Counted from the stretch's first letter, positions 11,536 through 24,694 are shown. The stretch: DNA of 64,000 nucleotides from Parapristionchus giblindavisi (GCA_943737045.1 CALSFV010000039.1:325001-389000), one strand, 5' to 3'. A program made the numbers and translations. The notes: generated by a model from the sequence alone, not told the origin.

Positions 11536-11949
11536 AGTTGTTCCTCTAACAATTAGTCTGATAGGATAAATGAATTAAATTTAATTGAATAAATGATAGC
11601 TTTAATATATTAAAGCTTTAATATATTAATAATTGAATGTAGCAAAAAGATTTATGAATAGATACCATTCACAATACTCTCGAAATTTTGAAACCCTCCT
11701 CTCTAGCCACACTCTCTCGCTTTCTCTGTCAACGAGAGCGGAGAGTTTTAATTAAGCTCTGGGTGTGCCTTTAAGTCTGATACGACAAATGATTGTAGCA
11801 AAAAGATATAAGAATAGATACCATTCACAATACTTTCGAAATTCCGAAACTCTCCTCTCTAGCCACACTCTCTCGCTTGAGAGCGTTACCAGAGTTATAG
11901 CAAATAGGTAGATACGAATAGATGCCATTCACAATACATAAGTGAGCCT

Positions 11950-13890
11950 GGCAGATGGAGTCTAACAATAGCGACTGGGCACGGTTGGAAAACATTATTA
12001 TGTTATAATAATAATAAGAGAGCCAACAGATTCATAGCAACCATGACATTTTTGAAAACTTTTAGCGTGTAATTCTGTGTAAAAAATGATTTTTCTTTTT
12101 TTTTTTCAATTGTGAAAAGTCTAAATCGATAATTTTGACAATTTAATATAAAAATAAATTCCCTTTAGATAATTTTCAGGATAAATTTAGTTCAATTTCA
12201 CAAATACATCTCAGAAAGCTTAAAGAACAAGAGGAAAAGCGTGAGTGTTGGTGTCGGATTTCATCAAAATTGTCACTCAGACGTCAAAAATCACCCATAT
12301 ACTGGATTTTCTGGAATTCCGATTTTTGGTTTACACTCATGGCAACTCGGTAAGAATCGAAAAAAATAAGATAACGAACTGCAATTTCGAGGTACAAGAT
12401 TCTGAATATTATATTTTAAAGGATAGTTTATTTATTTATTTAAAAAAAAACTATTTTCGTACGCTCATTATAGATGTTGCATTATATTTACTCAATAAAA
12501 GAATATATTTCTACTTGCAGAAAGTAGACTCGATGTAAACAAGGTTTCGTTTGCACTAGATATGTCTGCATATAGGATATTGGAATGTGTTTAAATGAAA
12601 TGTAAACACGAATATCGGTCGGGAAATGTCTGCAAGGACGCACTAGACAAGATTTTTCTATTAAAAGACTTATTTTTAGAGATATTAAAATATTATGACT
12701 AGATTAGTGTATCTCCGTCATCCTCATCTAGCAATTATTGCTTGAAATGATAAATTGATTGATTGATTGAGATAAGTGCTAATGAATGACTGGCAAGATA
12801 CCGAAAAATGGTGATAATCATCCAAGGTTAACATGGTATATCCTATTTTGTGGGGTGAAATCACGAAAAGGAAAGAAAGACAAGAAAACCATCCACATTT
12901 CTTTCATTCTCGCCTATTTTTGATATTTGCGATGTTTTTTGTTGGAGATTCGAATAAGTTTCTCGTTCTTTATATCCATGCCGTTGACAAACTATGGTAG
13001 TAAATCTAAGTTGTCCGGTTTCATATGAAATAATATAATAATATAATATAAGATGGTATTATAATAATTATATTAAAATAATATAATCATATTTTTAAAA
13101 ATTTATTATTATATTATAATAATATAATATAAAATGGCTCTAAAATTGCTCAAAAGTTCGAAAATTAGATGCACTTTATGTTACATGCTAAAGGAACTCT
13201 TGATAAATGTATTCGAAATGAAAATGAAACCCAGAAACCACTGCAGAAACACTGCACGTCGAAGAGACATTGAGAGAGGTTCCTCTCTCCCCTTTCATTC
13301 ATTTTATTCCTCCCTTTAATTTTATTTATTTGATACACCTGGATACAGGTGATATAGGGGCGACAGCAAATATGTACAGGAGTATCAGGTGAAGTAATAA
13401 TAATAATACCATAAACTTGGGGAGGTGACAGTGATATTTTTCAATTGTCGTGACACCCTAGGCTAATTTGGAACTCTCGATTCATAATCTCTAACCTACG
13501 TTTATTCCATATATATTTTTATTATTTGTCCCTACATCAGAGAGATTTTTAGACAAGTTAAACGAAATTTGCACGAAATTTGTAGAAAGAAAATGGGAGA
13601 CAATGGACAGTGGTAATGCGGAACGTGAAGATAGTCAAAGAGGTCTCAAAAACGAGTTGTGAAGTGTTAAGAAAAGATCAGAGTGGGCTCAATGTTACAT
13701 GCGATAAAGTGTTGAGAGTCAAATTATAACGCGGCATGTCTTTTATGGAATACGACATTTGTCAGGCCCAGAACAATTGGAGAATAAAAGCCTGTAACTA
13801 GGACTCCTTATATAAGACAAATACGTCTAGATATTGCAATAGATTAATGAACAGATGATGTGATATTGTACCCAGCAAGCGTAAGCATTT
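11950..13890. other. AT-rich non-coding stretch
   Basis: Low-GC DNA with ATAATATAAT runs near 13030-13130. A 97-codon ORF at 12245-12538 and a 61-codon ORF at 13134-13319 show no domain or splice context and are not called as genes. Confidence 0.5.
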
Positions 13891-13900
13891 TGTTATTTTT

Positions 13901-14017
13901 AAAGGGAGCGAAACCTCACTCAATGGTCTCTTCGACGGGCAATGCTCTCTCGTTGCTAGAGAATAGAGAAATAGTGTGCGCAATGAAGGGAACATTGAGT
14001 GAGGTTATGCTCCCTTT
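13901..14017. mobile_element. Palindromic MITE, family 2
   Basis: AAAGGGAGCGAAACCTCACTCA pairs with TGAGTGAGGTTATGCTCCCTTT. The middle, AGAGAATAGAGAAATAGTG, matches the copy at 652-768. Confidence 0.8.
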
Positions 14018-15090
14018 AACATTTGAACAAGGGAATCATGGTTCAACTACGTAAATTCGCGCGACGACAATTAGATATGGACGGGAAGCAAAACAACCTT
14101 TTTGACGAAAGATCAAAGATCACTAGGAGGATATTCATAGATCAAAGATCAGTTGCATAGTGTTCAAAGGTACGAAATGAAAATACAGGTAACGAAAAAT
14201 GGCAAGAGTTTATTGCTGATCTTCTTCTGATTTTATTTTATCGCAATTTCAATATTCAAGAAAAGGCATGAAGATATAAAAGTTCATATATCTATCAAAG
14301 ATTAAAGAGCCGAAAATCAAATCCGAGCATCAAAGATCAAAGATCAAAGATCACTCACCGTTTCAGCATTCGCCGGACATTGTCGCGTACTGAAGCAAGG
14401 CATCACCTAAAACACTGAATGATACCGGTTTTCAAAGCTTGTTCAGTAAGTTGAGGACGCTTATAGGTCAATGATCAATTTCAGGAAAAAAACAAGGATA
14501 AGTCATAGTCCCCATTACCCTACCGCCCTATTTGATTTGGCAACAATATTTTCAGTGGTGAAAACACAGTATTCTGGTGTAAGCCATTTTATCTTTGAAA
14601 GCCCTCTCTCTTTGAAATACGAGCGAGATAGCGTTAATTTTGAGAGTGTGTTGAACGGTCATTCTGGTTTTCAAAAGGAAGAGAAGAGTGTAAAAAACAA
14701 AGCGTATATTGTAAACAGTACTATATTACGTACTATATTGTATAGTACGTATATTGTAAACAGATCATTGATATCAATATTCCACTCCTACCGTACTACC
14801 TTTGGTTCCGGTCGGGACTCAGCAACGTACGAAGCGTCCGGGGTTACGGTAGGTCTCGGATACAACCAAGCGTTGAGGTCGACCGTGCAGCCGCAGCCTA
14901 GGAACGATGACAGTGACCGAAGCATGGGCATCTGACTCTTGCACTGTATCTTACAACGATTATTTCCGAATTACGATAGCGCGCGCCAAATTTGAATTTG
15001 ATTTTTTTTAAAGATGAGGTACCTGAGGGGATAATGGATGATGGATTGTTGAAAAGAGGTGGAACACAAGAAGTATGAGTAGGATATAGG
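14018..15090. other. Non-coding stretch with TTTGATC heptamer runs
   Basis: ATCAAAGATCAAAGATC runs occur at about 14105-14160 and 14325-14352. A 154-codon ORF at 14471-14935 has no recognisable motif and no splice support, so it is not called. Confidence 0.45.
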
Positions 15091-15099
15091 GGGAGGAGA

Positions 15100-15233
15100 A
15101 GGGAGGAGAGAGGGAAACAGGGAGAGGGAGAGAGAAGGAGAGAAGGTGAGATTGGGGAAGAGAGAGGGAGAGAAAGGGAGAGAGGAAGAGAAGGAGAGAG
15201 AGAGAGAGAGAGAGTGAGAGAGGAGAGAGAGGG

Positions 15234-15265
<32 letters not shown>

Positions 15266-15465
15266 AGGGAGAGGGAGAGAGAGAGGGAGAGGGAGAGGGA
15301 GAGGGAGAGGGAGAGGGAGAGGGAGAGGGAGAGGGAGAGGGAGAGGGAGAGGGAGAGGGAGAGGGAGAGGGAGAGGGAGAGGGAGAGGGAGAGGGAGAGG
15401 GAGAGGGAGAGGGAGAGGGAGAGGGAGAGGGAGAGGGAGAGGGAGAGGGAGAGGGGGCGAGTAGG
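15100..15465. repeat. (GGGAGA)n polypurine array
   Basis: Irregular GA-rich DNA leads into about 30 nearly perfect GGGAGA hexamers from about 15255 to 15455. ORFs of Gly-Glu, Pro-Ser or Leu-Pro repeats in all frames are artefacts. Confidence 0.95.
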
Positions 15466-15524
15466 AAAGACGACACCTGGCGTGCTGAACTCGAAGAAGA
15501 CGTCGCAAAACGACCATCACTCTC

Positions 15525-15700
15525 ATTCTCTCCCTCTTAATTTCTCCCTCTTCCTCTCCCTCTCTCTCTCCCTCCCTCTCTTCACCTTCCCCCTTATCCC
15601 TCCATCTCCCTCTCTCTCCCTCTCTCTCCCATTCTCTCTCCCTTCCACTCTCTCTGTCTCTCCCTCCCTCTCCCTCTCGCCCTCTCCCTCTCCCTGATAT
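15525..15700. repeat. Polypyrimidine tract, inverted partner of the GGGAGA array
   Basis: CTCTCC-rich DNA lies about 60 bp after the end of the polypurine array. On one strand the two could fold back as a long imperfect hairpin. Confidence 0.85.
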
Positions 15701-15719
15701 CGCTTCAAGCATGTCATAT

Positions 15720-16880
15720 ATCTCTCAACCTCTCTGACCATCTTACATACACTTCAATCACAATGGAGACTAACATGCCTTCACTATGTTAGCCTCAATG
15801 ATTAAAACTAACGACTAAGGATACCTTAAGAGCTTAAGACCCTAAGACTACCTTAAAAGCTTAAGAAACTAAGACTACCTTAAGACCTTTAGACCCAAAG
15901 ACTAACGTAAAATCTTAAGACCCTAACAATAAGACCTCGATTAGACGTGCAACGGCGAAGTTGCCCCATGTGTTTTCAATGGTCAACGGAGACGGACTTA
16001 AATTGTGTCTAGTTTGGACGAGTTAAGAGGGAGAAGAGCCAGTTGGGAGTCCGTTTTCTACGCAACCTCCATGTTCCACTGCTACAGGTACCCAAGAAGG
16101 CTACAGTTACAGTTTACAGTTTAATCACATTTATCAAGAGTAGGCTCTGATGTACATGGTGGGCCACTCCTGACTTCTTGCTTGTCTCAGGAAAGTAGGA
16201 CCGGCGATTCGCATGAAGAGATCCTTCCATCTTACTGGTGGGCGTCCGCGTCCACACCCGAGCTAATTTTCCTTTTTGAAACTCTTTGTAAAATTCGCTC
16301 GGGATGTGCCTTTAAAACTACTCATGCGGTGTTCAAAAGCTGCGAAAAGATTTTACTCATTTTTGCCTATTTTTCTCTTCGTTACTTTCCAATAAAGTGT
16401 TTATGTTGTATGTTTTATGATAGTTGGATAATTCAAGAAGTTTTCAAGTTTTGTTTTCATAAAAGAATATTTATTATTCTAACATTTTCGCAGAAATATT
16501 ACAAAATATATGACAGCCGTTCTTTTTGTCAAAGGTTGAATATTTTTTTCTTCGAAATGTCACTGATGCTTCCCTCAATCAATCAATCACGTTCTGCAAC
16601 ATAAAGAAAAGAAAAAGAGGCGAGAGAGTGTGCGAAACGAGGAGAGTTTTCTCTTCTTTTCGTAACTTTTGAGTGGGATCATCAATGAACTTCACATCAG
16701 AAATGTGTCAGGATGTTTTGAGAAGGTGATGGATTGATGAGGACCACAAGAAAGGTGGAAGTTATTGATATGAAATTGGTAATTGTCCCCTGCTTGGGCT
16801 ATAATGCTGATCGTGAAACGCATTTTCAATGGGCGAGAAAAGTGAATGAATGCAAATTCCATACTAACTGTCCCGCGCTT
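15720..16880. other. Non-coding stretch
   Basis: A run of CTTAAGACCTAAGAC-like repeats lies at 15820-15940 and is related to 17955-18045 in the first PDZ intron. CTAACAATAAG is at 15923-15933. The segment TTTATCAAGAGTAGGCTCTG at about 16131 recurs near 47828. No gene is supported. Confidence 0.45.
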
Positions 16881-16883
16881 ATG

Positions 16884-17076
16884 ACAAGGGAACTATGTAA
16901 CCTTGCCACAAAATTCTCTAATTTTGATACCTTGACGTAAATCTTGATGGGATAAGGATTATTATTATAAGGATTCCGAAAAGCTAGGTCAGCAGTAGGT
17001 ATCCTTGCCCCATGAAGATTTACGTCAAGGTATCAAAATTAGAGAATTTTGTGGTAAGGTTACATTGTTCCCTTGT
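16884..17076. mobile_element. Short foldback element
   Basis: The arms read ACAAGGGAACTATGTAACC at 16884 and GGTTACATTGTTCCCTTGT ending at 17076. Each arm is about 65 bp around a spacer of about 60 bp. Non-coding. Confidence 0.8.
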
Positions 17077-17244
17077 GAGGCAAGCAAAAAGGAGTGACTG
17101 TAAAGCTACATTAGAGTGCCCTCTTGAATAAATGTGTTTAAACTGTGAATTGATGGATTGAGAATTATGGGGTGACAATGGTAATTGATCAAAAAATTTA
17201 ATCAATCTTGTTAAAAAGACCAACAAATGAAGGATAGATGTTTA

Positions 17245-17248
<4 letters not shown>

Positions 17249-17294
<46 letters not shown>
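17249..17294. repeat. (TA)n microsatellite
   Basis: About 23 uninterrupted TA dinucleotides. Confidence 0.95.
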
Positions 17295-17298
<4 letters not shown>

Positions 17299-17894
17299 AT
17301 GGAATAAAGAAATCTATAATGGATAAATAAATAAATTAAAGCGGGTGAACATAGATATCCAGGATCAAACACACAAAAATCCATTTACTAATAGTGACTT
17401 TCTCTCAAAAATAGTGGCATAAAAAACTAGACTTTAAGAATGCTAAAGCGGAAGAAAAGTTTGAAATTCGAAGTAAGCATTGAGCTAAATTGGAGTGAAT
17501 GCAATTTAGCCCCAAAAGAGGCTCGAGATATCCCAAAATGGTTCTCTTCTTCATCGTTTTTTCCACCTGCAACAGAAGATATCAGCTGCTAGATATGTAC
17601 ATGAATGATGTCACAATGTTTCTCGTGACTTTGAGAGTAACAAAACGACCTTCTACTATTGGATGTGGTTACACCACGGTTATCAAGTTTATGCGCTGGC
17701 ATACCAAGTTTCAACTCTCGCTTTCTTTGTTTGCAAGAGAGTTTTGCCAGAGCGGAGAGTGCATACATACAACTTGCTAATTGTAACGTGGAATAATTGA
17801 ACTCCATTATGCAAACCAAATTATGTCTGCAAAAAAGACGTGCAGATTGGATCATTTCTAGATTCACTTCTCGCTTTTCATTCATTCTATCAAA

Positions 17895-19817
17895 ATGTTG
17901 ACAGCGAAAGCGGCCATACACGGGAGTGGTCCTCGAGATCGATTCATCGTAAGTCGTTAAGACCTAAAGACCTTAAGACCTAAGGCCTTAAGACCTTAAG
18001 ACCTAAGACCTTAAGACCTAAGACATAAAAGCTTAAGACTTAGACTAAACCTGATTCTCGTATACCGTAATCTATCTTCAGGAGACCGTCTCCGTCAAAG
18101 TGAAGAAGGGCTCCAGACTAGCAATCAATCTCCGATCAAGCGATCACTGTGTATGAGCTATACCTGGTCTCCGATCTTTGATCTTTGATGTTTGTTCTTT
18201 GCAGGTCACTCGTATTCACTATGACTCTCCACTGTACAACAAGGTCTTCATGGGGGACAAGATTCTGCAGATAAATGGAGAGAAAATGAAACTGGCTAAT
18301 GTACACGCGGCCATGAATGAGAACAAGGACAAGGTTGTCGTTTTGATCTTTGATGTTTTAGCCCTCCCATTTGACTAATTTAGCTTTTGCCTGACCTAAC
18401 TTAATTAAATCAGCGAAAATGACATGGTATTTACATGATTTGGAAGCAATGCTAATCTCTGATATCATCATTTTCTGATCTTTGATCTTTGATCTTTGAT
18501 CTTCGATATTTGATCTTTGATCTTTACAGACATTTCTCATGCAATTGGATCATAGCTGCTTCTCGTGGTGTATGCTTCGAAAGACTACACTCGAGAACAT
18601 CTCGACAGAGGAGAAAGAGAAATTGATCGGACGTGCAATCAATGTATATACGGTAAGATCCGCCCCTAGTAGACTCCGCCCCTAATAGGTTACACCCCTT
18701 TCCGCTTTCGTCTTCAAGGTTCTCACTACAAAGTGATTAAAAGAGAGTATTTCTATTCGATCGCATATTGTGGTATAGGAACGGTAAATCTTGACTCTGT
18801 CAATCGATGACTTCAAGGCTCCGCCACTTTCAAGACTCATCCCCTTTCAGGTAGTCCTCAAGGACACTACTCCGTCCGAGATCGGACGCTCACCTTTCGG
18901 TCTGCAAATACGCTACGACGCTCGTGAACGCATCGAAGTCTTCAAAGTACTGTAGACAATGTTAAACTCCGCCCACTAATCGATAATCTCATCTCAGGTT
19001 GCACCCGGATCTCTCAGCGCCACCCATCTCCGCCCTGGTGACATCATACGGTAGGCATACTGTGGATTATTCATTGATTGATTGATTAATTCAGGGAGAT
19101 CAATTCGAAAGCGGTGGTTAGTAAGAGCATGTGCGTTGCACTCATACAACAAAGTTTGGCACAGACTAGTAGCGTAAGTCACGCAACTTTTCGTAGTTCT
19201 TACAATAAGTCACGCCCCTTTTCACATCATCCAAAATAAGACACGCCCTTTTCACATTATCGAAAATAAGACACGCCCCGTTTCCTTATTTACAGGTGAC
19301 ATTGACGATTGAATCACCCGTGAATGGTCAGGATTCGTACAGAGACAATGTGGAGATGCCCAATGACGTGGTGCAGATTGCTCAGAAACAGGTTGGTGCG
19401 GCGTGTGCGAATGAGCTGACGACGTTTCCCAATCACACCGCAAATGACGCCTTTTCGCAGATCGAATTCCTGAAGACTGGAGGATTGGCCAAGATGAAAG
19501 TGAAGAGTGCCTCCATTAAGCCTATCACGGTAGGATACGAGATCGATAATATCGATTGATTGATCGAGAATATCGATTGATTTAGACGGGACTGAAGACC
19601 ACGGCCAAAGGAAGGATTCCGAGTGCGGCAACCGCCCCAAGCAGTCCCATGAAGAACCATCATGTACGGTAGTTATCGATCGTGAAGTGACTTTATTATT
19701 GGCTGCTTACTGTAACTACTGTAGGTGTCGATGTCGCAGAAGGAACGCACAGAGTTCGAGCACTACGCTGATATGGTGGATCCGAGCAAACTGAGGAGCT
19801 GCAAAGAGATCAAATGA
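17895..19817 (+). CDS. Two-PDZ-domain protein
   Basis: A ten-exon model translates without stops to 335 residues: 17895-17948, 18082-18150, 18205-18333, 18530-18652, 18851-18946, 18998-19050, 19095-19173, 19296-19529, 19586-19663, 19725-19817. All junctions are GT-AG and every phase agrees. The first PDZ domain spans roughly residues 19-100: RLAINL is the ligand-binding loop and strand, then VFMGDKILQINGEKM. The second spans about 126-215 (FGLQIRY as carboxylate-binding loop, then LRPGDIIREINSKAV). PDZ domains bind C-terminal peptides and build scaffolds. The tail (about 215-335) is polar and ends QKERTEFEHYADMVDPSK. There is no signal peptide or membrane segment. Introns 2 and 3 carry TTTGATC repeats. 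The domain calls are firm. The start ATG (17895) is chosen because its exon ends at a good donor in the right phase, and an extra upstream exon is possible. It resembles nematode multi-PDZ proteins, but I do not assign an orthologue. Confidence 0.88.
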
Positions 19818-20960
19818 GACGATTGATATTGTGCTTGTATCGATTGATTGTACGACATGTATATTTCATGTGCCTACACTAATCGATAAACATAAGCCTA
19901 GTCCGAGAGTATACATCACACACACACATAGGGGCTCCAAACATTTTCATTCATTTTGTATGAGGCAGGTAAGGGAGCGTAGAAATTACGGTATAGATTG
20001 ATTTTGGTGTACACGTCGGAGTACGTTAGCCAAGGTAGCCTTGACGGTGCTAAAGATACCCACATAACATAACATATTTATCTAAATTCATATAAGAATT
20101 CATGAATCCCATGTAGCGTTTATACAACGCATGAATATTCGTCAAAATTGATCAATTGACCTCTCACCTTCCCCCCCCCCATCACCATCCTCTTCTCTTT
20201 TAATAATTTTAATTCGTTCACGTATTTTTCTTGCACTCGAATACTTTGCCCTTGTTGAAACACCCTTGTGGTGTACGATAAATAAATAAAATAAATAAAT
20301 CAATAGTAGTCAGCGTTTTTAACAGAGCCACACGGATTCGATTCCCTTTTGCAATTTTCTATACATTTTCAAGAACTAGCGTCTTTCCCTAGGGTAATGA
20401 ACATTAAGCTTCGATTACGGTATTCCGGGGCTTTTAAAATTCTAGAGAAAATTGTTATTGTGACGTTTTTATATGTTCATTTGTCAGAGAAAAAATTATT
20501 GAATATTTTATAGATGAGTCAATACGGTGTAATTTCAACATTCTGATTCTGGTTAGACCGTTGATGATATCAGACTTGTCTGAAAAAAATGATATAATTA
20601 TTATAGAATTAAAACTGTCCGAACAATACAAATTCCGCTATTTGCCGCGCAATATTCAGACTCCGCCCACTTCTTTGCGCGACATACCATTTTCTCTAGT
20701 TTTATCGAATTTTATGGCGTTTCGTCATCATTTCACAGGACTTTCAATAAAAATAAAATTATATGCACTGAAAAAACGTTCGAAAAAACCTTCCGAAAAT
20801 TTGGAGTGCGTTTTTCTCAACGGTGGAGAAGTTTACTATATTCGGCATTTGGCGCGGTGTGTGCAAAACTTTTGTAATTCTATGATATGAAGCTTCTTGT
20901 ACTCTGTGTCAGTAGCAGTATGCGCATATTGGGTCGTAAAGCTGTAATGGCACCTACAAT
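19818..20960. other. Non-coding stretch downstream of the PDZ gene
   Basis: Contains the 3' flank and a TAAATAAATAAA run near 20280 that could supply a polyadenylation signal. An ORF at 20561-20890 is AT-rich and unrecognised. Confidence 0.4.
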
Positions 20961-20965
20961 AGCCA

Positions 20966-21076
20966 AAGCGATCAAGAGGAAGACCCGGATTGAGATGGAA
21001 GGATGAATTTGTGAAGATAGTCTGACCAGGCTTCATGAACATTGCAGGAACAAGGATCAGTGGAACCATCTCATGT
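20966..21076 (+). pseudogene. LINE reverse-transcriptase C-terminal remnant
   Basis: The frame starting at 20966 reads KRSRGRPGLRWKDEFVKI, the arginine-rich GRP-x-x-RW-x-D motif near the end of many non-LTR retrotransposon proteins. A frameshift follows, after which KDQWNHL is legible at about 21050-21070. It is a short decayed fossil, not the same copy as the full LINE at 28.8-32.4 kb. Confidence 0.6.
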
Positions 21077-21079
21077 CAT

Positions 21080-22100
21080 TACAGATCCGGTGACCCACTT
21101 TAGTCGATCTCGATAAAGTATTTAATTAGAAAAAAATAATCTTACAATGATGTAATAATTAGGGAAATGTTCTATCAGACCTATCCTAGAAAGTGCTTCA
21201 ACAGTACAGCATAGATGATAAAAAGATCTCAGAAAGGGTCCAGAACTACTTCACAAGACGAATATTCATGCGTTGTTTCAATTCTGCCTATATTCGCGTC
21301 AATAACTTGCTCAGACGGCAAACTGTCTCATATTTGAGTCATAGGTTATCTAAGATGCGACAATTAGAGAAACGTTGACTCAAATGTGAGATCCTTATTA
21401 TGTTATTTATTATCTTATTTTCTTCATTCGACTGTCCCGTTCATGCGTGAGCATGTGATAAATATAAATATATAACTTAGTTAGCTTACTCCAGTCCCCG
21501 TTACTATCTCGAGCGAGAGAGTATTATCCAGTGTGTCTTTTTGAGAGAGTTTGGAGTAAGATAACCTTTCTCTATAGCTGAACAGTTAGACAACCTATAC
21601 CTAAGAGAATTTGCCGTGAGTGTTTTTTAATGGAAACGCTCGAAAGTTATCGGGGACCAATTTGTCGGTTCGAGGATTTCATAGAGGAAATTCTAGCCTT
21701 TTAGCGCTGCTAATTGAAACTGCCCTTGTTTAGAAGGTACAAAATTTGTTAACCCGAAAAAAGCAAGTACTTCTTTTGTATATCTCGCAACCGTACAAGA
21801 TGAAACCCATACGTGGGCACCACTGCCGCTAGCGGCACTACACCTCCGATTTTCCAAAATAATCACTCAAAATGACGTATAAATGCTCCATTTTTTGCTT
21901 CCGACCCCCTGATTTTCATTTCCAGTGGCAATGCCCGCCCACGTATGATGAAACCAATCTAAGCGGTTGCTTATTGTTAGAGGAAAGTAATAAAATAAAT
22001 ATCTGTTTTGTCCCACATTTTGTTCTGAATATCTATCGAACTGATAGCTCGAACTGAACTGATCCCCAACCGAAATCGCTTAAGCGACGGAACTCCATCA
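21080..22100. other. Non-coding stretch
   Basis: A degraded family 1 MITE piece is near 21505-21555. The 11-mer CTAACAATAAG occurs in inverted form at 21970-21980. No gene is supported. Confidence 0.4.
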
Positions 22101-22334
22101 CTCCCTTATTGCTTCATTCATTCATTACTCTTGATTTTAACTGATGGATAAATAAATATAAATAAATATAAATAGGACGTTAATCGCTTTGTTCATTCAC
22201 TCACAAAATCTTCTGTTTAAAAAAAATGTTATAAAGACGGGCAATAAATGTTTCAATCAACTGACACCATATGCATATAAGCTTGCTAAAGAAGGAAATG
22301 ATAGGGAGTGGAGGAGGAAGATCATTAATAATAA

Positions 22335-22490
22335 TGTGTTTTCTCGTTACATAAAATTAGGGACATTTGCTTACTTTTTGAAATGATCGAAAAGTCTGTA
22401 TATAAAGGTTGGGCACGTATGAGTTTTGCCAAACTCGCTCTGCGTCTCGGACAAATTAGTTTGACCCGTTTTATATGTAATAATAGATAT
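22335..22490 (+). repeat. Left bracket: inverted copy of 39505-39660
   Basis: Contains TGCGTCTCGGACAAATTAGT. Its reverse complement is at 39505-39660. The pair lies at the two outer edges of the tandem array. Confidence 0.8.
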
Positions 22491-23953
22491 TTTCAGGCAC
22501 ATCAAACGTAAAGCTAAATAATGTTATAAGTTAAGTAGTAATGTTCTTAATGGTGCTTCGGTCGCTAGTGTGTCTACCCATTAGATCACTGTGTCTGACT
22601 CTTTGCCTTTCTTACACTATTAATTACCGTCAAAACTATGTTTTATCTTGCTTATAAAAATGTTCTAGATTATACAAAGATTATACAAAGATACAAAGAT
22701 AGGGGTATGGGTGTGATCAAAGTTTTTTCGTCCAAATTTATTCTTAATTAGAAAACTGAGAAATCAAATACTGAATAAACCATTTGTCACTTTATGTACA
22801 TTCACTACTCCTATCCCTGATATCCCGTCTCTGCACCTCTCCATTCCCTTCGTTTGTATGAAAGAGTGTGTAGTGAAAATACCATTTTGCGGTTGGAGGT
22901 CTTCCTCTTCCTCTCCCGGTTGATCTTCCTTCTAATTTTTCCCTTACCCTATACTACTGAGTAAGGTTTTGCATTAGTAACATATTTTCAGGTTACCTAT
23001 GCTGTGTGTGTAATGTAGTCTATTGCTACATACATACACTGTTGCCATGAGACGTCTCCCTCTCCCTCTCCCTCTACCTCTTCCTTTCTCTCTTATGTCA
23101 AAGAATCTTCGCCCACTGTTACTCTGTTTCACCATAGTAGATTGTGATTCTTTTCACAACCTACAATGGTTTTCCTATTGAATACACTTTTTTCAGGTCA
23201 CCTATACTGGCCGTCAACAGTTTAATAATTATATTATGGGATGGAATTAAATATATGCATATTAATTGTATATTTTACTCTGAACAATTTGAAATGGTGA
23301 GGTATCGACTTTGTAAATTTAATTAATATGTACCCAAACATTTTTAGGACCGACATGCCCCTTCATCGCTGAAAACAGTACCCATAGACTGTGAAAAGGA
23401 TGTTGTGATGTAACTTGAATCGGCTGGTAGTGGTAAAGGAGTAGAGTCTTGATTGTAACGAAGAGAGCGGGGGAACATGCATCGAGATCGATGAGGGAAA
23501 GTTCGACAGAGCTATTTCATTCCACTCCAATAAGGAGCAAATAACCACAAGGAGCACTATTCCATGCCTGGCTCAAGCAATTCTCATTGTGATCTCATAT
23601 AGAATAATAGATAAAAAATACACTTGTTTGATGAATGATAAAGAATTATTCCATTTGTTTGATGAGGCTAAGGTTGAGGCTCGCAAGAGAAATCTATCTA
23701 CAAATCGACTGGAACGAGGTGCATTTTGCAAATCCTCGCTCTCTCCCTACTGGTCATGGTTAAATTCGACAACTTAGTTCTACAAAAGTTGAGAAAAGAA
23801 AAGAAAAGCGGAGAAATTCTTCACTTTTACACAATATCTCCCACTTTTTCGTTTTTTCTTTTGCAATTTGTGAGAGAAACCTCATTTAGACCAACGAGAA
23901 ACTGGCATATGTCCAGAATGGAGGATACAAATAGCTAATTCTATTTCTACTAA

Positions 23954-24557
23954 TGTTAAGGGGTCCGCCCAACCCTATATTCTGTATATTATATTATGAC
24001 TATCGCTAGAATATCATATTTATTTATTCCTTTCATTATTTCGTTTCACTTTATTTATTGACTACGGGAGTAACCCTATGATTCCGACTTCCGTTCTTTA
24101 CCAATATGCAGTTCTGTATTTACCAAGACTTGATTTCGTTTTTCTTGTTCTGCCCTGTTCAGTCTTACGCTTGCTCTCGTTCAGAGTGTGACGTAATCTT
24201 TCTCTCTTGTTTATTTGCACATTTTGGTCTCGTTTATTCAGTTGTTCGTGCTGATAAAATCACCTTTCGTTGATTGCCTTCGTTGTTCTTACATTCTAAG
24301 GGTTAGTACTCTGGAATAGCTTCGAAAACAACTTGTTCTTCGTTTCCATCTTGTGTCTTCTTCGATCAGGCTACTGTGTGTGGCTAGGACTGATCGCTCC
24401 TACTGTGTGTGGCATATCTTGATCAGGCTACTGTGTGTGGCTAAGACTGATCTCGTGAGGCTCCTTCTTATCTTCATTTGAGAAATCTGAATAGTTCGCG
24501 CCTGGGGCCGATCTGTCTTCATCTTTTCTACTTGTTGTGAGAGCGGATTACCTTACA
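23954..24557 (+). repeat. 5' LTR
   Basis: 604 bp, TG...CA ends. It contains three copies of CTACTGTGTGTGGC near 24370-24442. Confidence 0.95.
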
Positions 24558-24573
24558 TGGGGGCTGAGCCGGC
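24558..24573 (+). other. Primer binding site
   Basis: TGGGGGCTGAGCCGGC starts immediately after the 5' LTR. The TGG start is complementary to a tRNA CCA end. The tRNA is not identified. Confidence 0.6.
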
Positions 24574-24694
24574 TTGAACAGAGAGACTGATTACTGAACT
24601 ATCTTTGCGAGTGTATTGCGTCATTCTCGTGTGATTTGCGTGATTGTTATTGATCGATACAAGTGTGATTGCCTCATTGCAATATTTCGTCATC

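Noticed and set aside
12245..12538. 97-codon ORF in AT-rich DNA
   Set aside because: Composition typical of random AT-rich sequence, no motif.
14471..14935. 154-codon ORF on the + strand
   Set aside because: No recognisable domain, no splice context, and partly built from local repeats. I cannot support it as a gene.
14898..15741. ORFs of up to 234 codons with Gly-Glu, Pro-Ser or Leu-Pro repeats
   Set aside because: Open in every frame because of the GGGAGA array.
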